A stretch of DNA of 19,919 nucleotides. It comes from JBNKDD01 sp050288085 (GTDB lineage: Bacteria > Chloroflexota > Anaerolineae > Aggregatilineales > UBA3940). The stretch spans positions 1 to 19,919 of the forward strand of contig JBNKDD010000085.1 of assembly GCA_050288085.1 (NCBI GenBank), given 5' to 3'. The position numbers and the translations under genes are program-made. Under the pieces are notes generated by a model. It ran no database searches. It was given only the letters and a program-made list of their open reading frames with translations, and was not told the DNA's origin. This document shows positions 7,758-15,291 of this stretch, in pieces (position 1 is the stretch's first letter; every line of letters begins with the position of its first letter).

Positions 7758-9358
7758 GGTATCCACTCGGCTTCCCATCCATCCCAGCTATCGGCAAACA
7801 CGCTATCGGAAACGAGCACCACCTCGAAAGACGGACGCTCAGCTATACACAATCCGTCACTACCGAGCATAAGCATGCGCTGGCTGTCGGGTGACCAGGT
7901 TATATCGTGTATCCAGGACGAATGTGACATATTAAAGTCTGTGGCATGGATTAGCGTTGGCTGCTGTAGAGGTTCACCGATCCACAATTCGGAGCCAGAC
8001 CCGTAGAAGTCGTATCTAAACCAGGCCCACAGGGATTCATCTGGCGACACATTAACATAAGGTGCCAGAAAGAACTGCCAGTTGGGCTCTATTGGCAACT
8101 TACTGACCTGGCCTTCAAGTGAGATGGTGTAAACCTCGCCATAGGTTGTTCTGCCAAGGAATACGCCGGATGTTGGTATCCATGTCACATACTCAATGTT
8201 ATAGTCGGGGATATCGGTCTGCTCCCCATTTTTTAGCAAGGTGAAATATGATTCAGAGGATGTTGCATCAGGGTGGGTCAACATCCAGATATTATGCTCA
8301 GGTGCATAGGCTGCATCGAAGAATTCCTCTTCGAGAACAACCTGATGACTCGCACCAGATTCAACATTGACGACACGAATTATGCTCTTATCGTCAAAAG
8401 TCTCGCTGGCGAATAAGAGTTCAGTCGAACTGAGCCAAGTCTCGTAACCGATATATGTATATGTCTGTAGAGGCTCAAGTAGAGGCATGGTCCCCGCCCC
8501 ATCGGCCTGAGCCGCCCACATCCCGGATATTTGCACCCCGCCCATGCCAACCATGTCGAACCCCTGGTGCAGCACATAGTCCCCGCCCGGTGACCAGGAC
8601 AGGCGGCAGGCATGGGTAGGGCCATCGGTCAGGCGGGTGATAGCGCCACTGAAGGTGTCGTAAGTATATACATCTACCGATCCCCCCTCCATTGCGCCGA
8701 CAAAGGCCAACCAGCGGCCATCCGGCGACCAGGCCAGTCCGCCTTCCCGAATGGCAGTGGAGACGTAATCCGCCGGTACCAGCGGATCAGCGCCGGTTTG
8801 GTCCGTCAACAGTGCAATGGTCTTGACTTCACCACCAGGCAGACTGATGATCTTCAGGGTCGGATCAACGATCCCCCAATCTGTCCGGGTCACATAGGCT
8901 ACCTTGAAGCCGTTCTCAATCGAATTGACCGGTTGAGCATCAAAGGTCAGGATGTTCTCATCAACCAACTCAGTCAGGCCGCTGCCATCAGCATTGACGG
9001 CAAAAAGCTGCCGCCACCATCCGCCCTGAATCTGAAGCTTCGAGGCCAGGAAAAGCAGCCAGGGGCCTTCCGGTTCGAGCGGGACGACCGAGGTAGGGAT
9101 CGGCAGGGGAGTCGGTACGGGGGTGTTGGTGCTAAGAGGAGCTATACTCGGCACGGCGGTGTTTGTAGCGGATTCGGTTTGTGGTACAGGAGGTGCAGTT
9201 ACCAAATCAGCGTGAGAAGTAGCTGAAGGTTCAAGCTGAGCCAGCGGTGTGCTGGACATACTGGTTGAAGCATCTGGCTCAGGATTACTGCGGCATCCGA
9301 TCAGGGCCAGACATATCCCAAGCCCAATTACGATCAACAACGACCTTTTGGGAGACAT
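7754..9358 (-). CDS. Beta-propeller lipoprotein, diverged member 4
   Basis: 534 residues. AGGAG nine bases before ATG 9358 supports the start. The signal peptide MSPKRSLLIVIGLGICLALI ends in GC with lipidated Cys22, then a long Ser/Thr/Pro-rich linker to about residue 95. The propeller has blades LAWSPDGRWLAFVGAM, LSWSPGGDYVLHQG, YVTWIPTSGVFLG, VNVSPDESLWAW and ITWSPDSQRMLML, ending EWIP. Order and spacing match paralogues 1-3, but sequence is clearly more distant and the CMxC motif is absent: the equivalent stretch reads MVGMGGVQISGM. It is therefore the outgroup of the four and perhaps the ancestral copy. It comes first among the propellers, 65 bp after the macroglobulin gene, and overlaps paralogue 3 by four bases. 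Confidence 0.85.
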   Translation of the reverse strand: MSPKRSLLIVIGLGICLALIGCRSNPEPDASTSMSSTPLAQLEPSATSHADLVTAPPVPQTESATNTAVPSIAPLSTNTPVPTPLPIPTSVVPLEPEGPWLLFLASKLQIQGGWWRQLFAVNADGSGLTELVDENILTFDAQPVNSIENGFKVAYVTRTDWGIVDPTLKIISLPGGEVKTIALLTDQTGADPLVPADYVSTAIREGGLAWSPDGRWLAFVGAMEGGSVDVYTYDTFSGAITRLTDGPTHACRLSWSPGGDYVLHQGFDMVGMGGVQISGMWAAQADGAGTMPLLEPLQTYTYIGYETWLSSTELLFASETFDDKSIIRVVNVESGASHQVVLEEEFFDAAYAPEHNIWMLTHPDATSSESYFTLLKNGEQTDIPDYNIEYVTWIPTSGVFLGRTTYGEVYTISLEGQVSKLPIEPNWQFFLAPYVNVSPDESLWAWFRYDFYGSGSELWIGEPLQQPTLIHATDFNMSHSSWIHDITWSPDSQRMLMLGSDGLCIAERPSFEVVLVSDSVFADSWDGWEAEWIP

Positions 9359-9387
9359 ATATATTAGCTCCTACCCTAAACCCACTA

Positions 9388-9412
9388 TGAGCCGATTGTA
9401 ACAGCAGGCTCA
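9388..9412 (-). other. Intercistronic hairpin between macroglobulin and propeller genes
   Basis: TGAGCC (9388-9393) and GGCTCA (9407-9412) form a perfect 6-bp stem with a 13-base loop in the 65-bp gap. No T-tract follows on the minus strand, so it is not a standard terminator. It could be an RNA processing or stability element that sets different levels of the upstream and downstream products, or chance. Confidence 0.35.
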
Positions 9413-9423
9413 CGGAATACGAC

Positions 9424-12400
9424 TCACCTGGATGGTTCGATCACAAACAGCGTTCCCCCTGTTCGTCCGTAAACATCCGGGAAGTAGAAGTTCTGAGCGA
9501 TGGCGGGCATGACATGATATTCACCAGGGACTCCCAATCGCAACTGGTAAGTGAAAACATAGGTACCAGCAGGGAGCCGTTCAGCATAGAGGACGGCTTT
9601 CTCATCGCGGATTTGCACCTGGCTAAACCACCACCATCCCCAGGATTGACGACCTTCCCCGTAGCTGAACATTGGGCGGTCGGCCAGGGATTCGGTCAAT
9701 AAGTTTGAGTCAATCCCTGAAGCACCTGCCGGGAACGGGTCTTCGATATAGATGTAGTGTTGATCTTCCTGGACGATAATCGTCAGTTCAACCGTGAGCG
9801 TCTCGCTCACAACACCACCCTCAACCGGCTGACCGTCTTCGTTCAGATAGCGGCGGGTGACGACAAAACCTTTGCTGGCCTGTTTGATCTCCTCAACCGG
9901 TAGATCGCTGTTGAGTTGTGCGGTGTAATACAAATTACCATCCCCACTGCTGCGGGAGAAAGTGAGTACATTGTTGGCTTCCATCAGTTCAGCCAGTGTG
10001 ATGGTGTAATTAGTTGACTCAAGAGCCTGTTCGGGGACAATTGAACCTGCAAGAAGCTCTACCTGATTGAACGTGAGAGTCCAGTCATATTCGGGTGAGA
10101 AATCGCCCGATACAGCCATCCAATCGCTCAGGGCAATGATCGCCCAGGTTGTTTCCTGTGTGGTTTCCCAACGATCATTTTGCCGGGCCTGCATCAGCCA
10201 GCGGACGGCGTTTGGATTCAACTCGTTCTCCGGCCAAACCTGGGCGAAGGTGTCCAGCACGATGGCCGTTGTGCGGGTATCGGTCACCCAGTTTAAATAA
10301 CCTGGGCGGGATTCAGACCAATGAGCACCACTAGCACTGAGAGACGCCGCGCTGACCAAGTCGGATTGGAGAGTATCGAGGCGGGGGTCGTCCGGATTAA
10401 GCACCCAGATTGCCTGGGTAAGTAATGCGGTGGCCCAGATGTCCAGCTCGCTCCGCGAATTAAAGAGGGTATCTGTCCGACCGGGATCGGGTTTACCGGC
10501 CAGGGCAAGGACATAGAGTATATATGCCTGTCGGTTGTCATCCCGGTACAATTCCACGCGCCCCAGCGCTTGATCCAGGTAATCGAGGGCGAGATTCAAT
10601 GTTGGCTCATCGATGGTGTACCCGGCATCTCTTGCCGCTAACATTCCCTGAACCACATAGGCCGTCACCAGGGTGGAGCTTGTATCAGAGACAAACCACC
10701 CCCAGCCGCCATCGGGGTGCTGTTGGGTATACAATCGCTGCAGTGCCGGGTTGATGACCGTTTCAAGGTGCTGTTCAAGTTCCGGCCTGTCAATACCCAA
10801 TTCATGCAGCACACGGAGCGTGTAAACATTGGCTAAGAAGCGGCTGACCGTTTGCTCCGTGCATTGATGCGGGTAGTTCTCAAGCCAGGCCAGGGACTCC
10901 GTCATCGCTCCGGCGAGGGAAAAGTCCAGGGTTACGTCAACGGTCGCATCGTACAGGGTCAGGTCGGGTGGGATAAAGATGGTCTCAGTCCGTCTCCCGG
11001 CATCGGTTAGCTGTCCGGCGGTGGCGGTCGTTTCTGAGACGGCGAAACGATAAACCCGCAGCATCTGGTCATGGTCAGGATCACCGACCGGCGGTTTGGT
11101 GCTGTCGCGCAGGCTGCCCGCATCGACCGTAAAGGTCAGATCGACCCACTCAGCATTGGTGTTTATCCTGACGGGCCATTCGACACGAACAACGCCGCCA
11201 TTCGGAATCGATACCTCGTTCTCAACGCTGCCCGATTCGAGGGTGTAACCGTCGCCAACCATCGAGATAACCGCATCGAGCGGTTGGCCGCTGTTGTTAT
11301 AAGCCAGCGCAGCCAGCGTGACATGATCTCCCACGACGAAAAAGCGCGGTGTGACGGGACGGATCAGCAGTTCCTCAGTGGACATCAGTTCGTGGGTGGT
11401 CTGCCCGACTTTCCCCTCCGGGGTCACAGCCCTGACATCCATATTCCAGGTTGTCAGGTTATCGGGTAAGTGGACGGTGACTTCTGCGATGCCGTTTTCG
11501 TCGGTTTGCACCGCAGCATTCCAATAAGCCGTGTCTTTGAAATCGCGGCGAAGATCGTAGAAAGAATCCCCGATACCGCCGCTCCCACCTTTGGCCTGAT
11601 CGAACAACTCTTCGGGGATCGGTTCCTCCAGGTGCACCAGTGAAAGTGAAGTCCACACGTCATGAGGAATATTCCGGTAGAAGAAATCCATGAGCAGTGG
11701 ACTATTGGGCGGGGCCAGTTTCAGGGTAGCCAGGTCAACCAGCGCGAACGATACCTCCGCCTTGACCGGGTTCCCGTCGGCGTCTACAACTTTCACCCGG
11801 TAGGTGACATCATCTCCTGGGCTGGCCTCCGGGACATCGGCGGTCACGCTCACACCTAATTCAAAGGAGGAGGTATCCACATCCAGGCGGACCCGACCGG
11901 TGCGGAAGTTGGCAAGCGGGTTCTGGCTGTCGGCCCCCTTGATCAGTATCACTGTGAAATAGACGTTGGGGGAATAATCGGCGGTGATCGGCAGTTCGTA
12001 GACGAACGAATTTGAATCCAGCTCGATCACTTCGTGCAGCAAGACGTTGTTACGTTCTACCGTCACCAGTGCCCTGACATTCTCCCCCGCGAAGGGAACC
12101 GGCACCATGATCTGGGCCGTGTCACCCGGCTTGTATTCTGATTTATCCGTGACCAGATCGATGGTATAAGAGTTGGGCTGCCCCCATGATACATACCGGG
12201 TGCCGCCGGATACCCACAGGTAAGCGGTGCTGCGCTGCGGGCGGCCTTCCTGATCGGTGGTGGAGGCAACAATCTTATATGAACCAGCCTCAACAGGGGT
12301 GAAAGGAATAACAACCGTGCCATCACCCCCGCTTAGAACGCTGCGCTGCATGATGCTGATTTCTTCGGTAGTGTTTTCCCAGTAGGTGTATCCACTCGGC

Positions 12401-15291
12401 GATATTTCCTGAACGCTGTAAGTCTTAATCTGAATGATTTCCATCTCAACCGGCTGACCGGCCAATATCTCACCCTCACGGTCAAGGGTGATCATCTCGA
12501 TATTGGCAGGCTCACCGGCCTGATTGATGTAGCGCTCCGGTCGAACTCCGGCATAAGCATTGCCTTTATGCACAATCACTTCTGTGCTTGCGGTGACGAA
12601 CTGATTACTCCCATCGGTTATGCCAGCTTCGATGGTAAATCGCTGGCTGCCGGGGAATTCGGCAAGCTCGGTGGGAAGGTCAAGCGAGTAAGTCCCGTCC
12701 GGATTGAGTTGCCCCTCAAGCTCGATGACCTTGCGGCCAAAGCCGGGGATATAATCCGCATCAATAGGGACATTGCGGTCGTAATCGATGAAGCTGTAGC
12801 TGCGCCCTTCGATATCCGGTCGGAAGTAGTACGGCTGCGCAAATACATCCCAGGTGACGGTGCCCTGCTGGACCGGCCCGCCGAAGAAGTAAATGGCGTC
12901 AAGTTCGACGGTGACCGGTTCGTTTTCGACGACCTCCGGCTTATCCGGTGTGATCGCGGCCTGAAATTCAGGGCGGACATATTCTGCAACCTGGAAACTG
13001 ATATCCTCGTTGATCTCCCAGTCCGTGTCCTCCATCATGGTTACTTCGAGATAGTAGCGGCCTGCCGCTGCTTCCTGGTCAAGTTGGAAGGTCCCATCAA
13101 TGCTGCCGAACTCGGAGATCGTATACCCTTGCTCAAAGATAATTTCATTTTCAGGATTCCAGACCCGAACCATGACCGGTTCTTCTCCGGGCAGTTCGAA
13201 TGCAGCATCGTCCCGCGCACGGATGATCGCCTTGAAAAACACCTCGTGGCCCGGTCGATAAATAGGACGGTCGGTGTAGGGATAAACTATGAACTTTGGG
13301 GAATAACGCGGGACATATTGGTAGGACTCCATCCCCCAATCGGTGTAGGTAACGCCATAGATGCCGTCGCTCTCGGCAACGGCGATGATATCAAGGAACT
13401 TTGAGAGGGTGCGGTCAAAGGTCAGGAAGGCAAGGCCGTCCTGGTCGGATACCGCGCTGCCCAGTTCGTAGCCAGCCTCGGTATAGAAAGTCACCTCTAC
13501 ATTGGGTAATGGTTCCCCGGTACGTAGATCGGTAACCCACGCCATCGCCTGAGAATGGCTGTGCTTGGTCACGATGTTGGCATTGGCGAGGATGATCAGC
13601 CTTTTAGCCTGCCTCTGAACTCCAGAAGCTTTTGCGGTGAAGATATAAACGCCCGGTTCCAGGGGTTGATTATCCGCCAGGTCATCTAACGAAATTCGCC
13701 AGTTGTAGCCCGTATTTTCGTCTACCTGGCTGGTATCTTCCGACCATTCACGAACCACTTCTTGAGTGGCGGGATTAAACTGGTCGAAATCCCACCCGTT
13801 CGCGACACTGCTCAACGCCTTTACAGGCAGACGGTACAGTTTGTAGTCCATCTGGTCAACATTACGGACAAAGGCCAGCAGATCGGTGGTCTGCCGGATG
13901 TCCAATATCGATAACCACTCCTCAGGGCTCAGGATAAACTGGGGCGGGTATTCGCCGGTCGTGAAGCTAAAGCTGAATTCCTCGTCAATGGTGTTGCCAT
14001 AGGGATCTGACAGCCCCGGCAGCAGCGTAACGGTGTACTCTGTGTTGTCATCGAGGATAGTCCGCAGGGTAACGTCGCTGAATGTGTAGCTGTTATCGAT
14101 ATATATCTCAATGTCACCGGGCGGCATTGGCGATATACGCAGCTTATCGCCAAGTGATTCCGGGTCGAGGGGGGCCGAAATACCGATCTTGATTGAATCA
14201 AAGAGCAGGGGCGAGATATCTGTCTTGTTGGCCTCAGGGAGCGTTGCCACAATGCGTGGATAACCGACTGTCTGGAAAGACCAGGCATAGTTATTGGCAA
14301 GCCCAATACTTCCATCCGATGCCCCGGCATCTTTTGTCAGAACAGCAGTATAGGTGGTTTCCAGGTCGAGTTGTTCGTCGGGTGTAAAGGTGAACCCGGT
14401 GCCGTCTTCACTCCATTCAAAGGTGCCGGATACAACTTTCTCGTTCTGCACTTCAGAACCGGTCGACACACTGGTCACGGTGAAAGCCGATTCCACGCTG
14501 GCCGGATCCATCGGCTGGCTGAATTGCAAGTTGATCTGCTGGGTGAGTCCGACTCCTTCCCGGTTGGGGCTGGGCCAGGTACGGGTGACGGTCGGCACCG
14601 ATGTGGTGAAATGCCATGTATGCGGCCCGGTCATCTCCGCGCCATCCTGCGAGGTCAGGGCATCGATGGTGGCCGTGTATTGCTGCCCACCCTTTAGCCG
14701 TTGATCAGGCCGCCAGATATAGATGCTGGTGTTGAGCCACTCTCCTTCACCTGGAATAGCCGGATCAAAGTGAAGCGGTTGGGGGAAATCTTCACTCTGT
14801 CCAAGCAAGGAAAGCGGCACCACAGGCCGGTTGAAAAATATAGTAATTTCTGAGTTGATATCAATCTCTATGCTCTGGTTGGCCGGGATAACTTCGGTGA
14901 CACGGAGCAGGCCGATTGTATTAAACTCGACTGACTCATCGAGTGCTAACCCCTCGGTACTTTCACCGGTAACGTGGAGGGTATAGGTAAATGCCCGCGT
15001 CAAATCGGCAGGGGTAACTTCCAGGGCCTTATCATCCACCCAATTGAGCGCAAGTTCCAGGGAGGGGTTGGTTGTAACGTCAACGCTCTCGCTGTCTATT
15101 GGGTGGTCAAAATAGACGGTGATCACACCATCAAGCGGCAGTTCCTCTCCGGGCTGCGGCAGCATATAGACAATCTGCGGCGGCTCTGGTGGTTCCGGTT
15201 GTTGGGTGGGTTCCGGGGTGGTACCGCAGCCCACCAACCCGATCATCAATAGACCAGATAGAATCAGCAGTATCATCCGTTTGACGTTCAT
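9424..15291 (-). CDS. Bacterial alpha-2-macroglobulin, thioester type, lipoprotein
   Basis: 1955 residues, longer than E. coli YfhM (about 1650). Macroglobulins trap proteases: cleavage of a bait region exposes a thioester that bonds covalently to the attacker. The signal peptide ends LVGC with lipidated Cys22, then a Pro/Glu/Gln-rich linker. Four Big_5-like Ig domains follow (about 39-127, 129-230, 232-342, 344-446), each opening with an R/V-x-x-x-P...I-x-F-x-x-P pattern and ending in a F-x-T strand. The macroglobulin body has the hallmark DRPIYRPG (about 671-678), the RRDFKDTAYW...LPDNLTTW segment (about 1240-1280), and thioester CTEQ (Cys1477-Gln1480) in front of an alpha/alpha-toroid with DGGWGWF. 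The thioester is intact, so it should be able to conjugate. The bait is probably the Gly/Ser-rich stretch before RRDFK. Its ATG overlaps the pbpC stop as ATGA, with GAGGA just upstream. Confidence 0.93.
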   Translation of the reverse strand: MNVKRMILLILSGLLMIGLVGCGTTPEPTQQPEPPEPPQIVYMLPQPGEELPLDGVITVYFDHPIDSESVDVTTNPSLELALNWVDDKALEVTPADLTRAFTYTLHVTGESTEGLALDESVEFNTIGLLRVTEVIPANQSIEIDINSEITIFFNRPVVPLSLLGQSEDFPQPLHFDPAIPGEGEWLNTSIYIWRPDQRLKGGQQYTATIDALTSQDGAEMTGPHTWHFTTSVPTVTRTWPSPNREGVGLTQQINLQFSQPMDPASVESAFTVTSVSTGSEVQNEKVVSGTFEWSEDGTGFTFTPDEQLDLETTYTAVLTKDAGASDGSIGLANNYAWSFQTVGYPRIVATLPEANKTDISPLLFDSIKIGISAPLDPESLGDKLRISPMPPGDIEIYIDNSYTFSDVTLRTILDDNTEYTVTLLPGLSDPYGNTIDEEFSFSFTTGEYPPQFILSPEEWLSILDIRQTTDLLAFVRNVDQMDYKLYRLPVKALSSVANGWDFDQFNPATQEVVREWSEDTSQVDENTGYNWRISLDDLADNQPLEPGVYIFTAKASGVQRQAKRLIILANANIVTKHSHSQAMAWVTDLRTGEPLPNVEVTFYTEAGYELGSAVSDQDGLAFLTFDRTLSKFLDIIAVAESDGIYGVTYTDWGMESYQYVPRYSPKFIVYPYTDRPIYRPGHEVFFKAIIRARDDAAFELPGEEPVMVRVWNPENEIIFEQGYTISEFGSIDGTFQLDQEAAAGRYYLEVTMMEDTDWEINEDISFQVAEYVRPEFQAAITPDKPEVVENEPVTVELDAIYFFGGPVQQGTVTWDVFAQPYYFRPDIEGRSYSFIDYDRNVPIDADYIPGFGRKVIELEGQLNPDGTYSLDLPTELAEFPGSQRFTIEAGITDGSNQFVTASTEVIVHKGNAYAGVRPERYINQAGEPANIEMITLDREGEILAGQPVEMEIIQIKTYSVQEISPSGYTYWENTTEEISIMQRSVLSGGDGTVVIPFTPVEAGSYKIVASTTDQEGRPQRSTAYLWVSGGTRYVSWGQPNSYTIDLVTDKSEYKPGDTAQIMVPVPFAGENVRALVTVERNNVLLHEVIELDSNSFVYELPITADYSPNVYFTVILIKGADSQNPLANFRTGRVRLDVDTSSFELGVSVTADVPEASPGDDVTYRVKVVDADGNPVKAEVSFALVDLATLKLAPPNSPLLMDFFYRNIPHDVWTSLSLVHLEEPIPEELFDQAKGGSGGIGDSFYDLRRDFKDTAYWNAAVQTDENGIAEVTVHLPDNLTTWNMDVRAVTPEGKVGQTTHELMSTEELLIRPVTPRFFVVGDHVTLAALAYNNSGQPLDAVISMVGDGYTLESGSVENEVSIPNGGVVRVEWPVRINTNAEWVDLTFTVDAGSLRDSTKPPVGDPDHDQMLRVYRFAVSETTATAGQLTDAGRRTETIFIPPDLTLYDATVDVTLDFSLAGAMTESLAWLENYPHQCTEQTVSRFLANVYTLRVLHELGIDRPELEQHLETVINPALQRLYTQQHPDGGWGWFVSDTSSTLVTAYVVQGMLAARDAGYTIDEPTLNLALDYLDQALGRVELYRDDNRQAYILYVLALAGKPDPGRTDTLFNSRSELDIWATALLTQAIWVLNPDDPRLDTLQSDLVSAASLSASGAHWSESRPGYLNWVTDTRTTAIVLDTFAQVWPENELNPNAVRWLMQARQNDRWETTQETTWAIIALSDWMAVSGDFSPEYDWTLTFNQVELLAGSIVPEQALESTNYTITLAELMEANNVLTFSRSSGDGNLYYTAQLNSDLPVEEIKQASKGFVVTRRYLNEDGQPVEGGVVSETLTVELTIIVQEDQHYIYIEDPFPAGASGIDSNLLTESLADRPMFSYGEGRQSWGWWWFSQVQIRDEKAVLYAERLPAGTYVFTYQLRLGVPGEYHVMPAIAQNFYFPDVYGRTGGTLFVIEPSR

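Noticed and set aside
8612..9226. 204-codon plus-strand open frame inside propeller member 4
   Set aside because: Antisense to clear propeller blades and the lipoprotein signal peptide; composition looks like a reverse reading of the real gene.
12568..13404. 278-codon open frame on the plus strand inside the macroglobulin gene
   Set aside because: It is antisense to well-conserved macroglobulin domains, its product has no recognisable motif, and it has no ribosome site or neighbours; it is a shadow frame.
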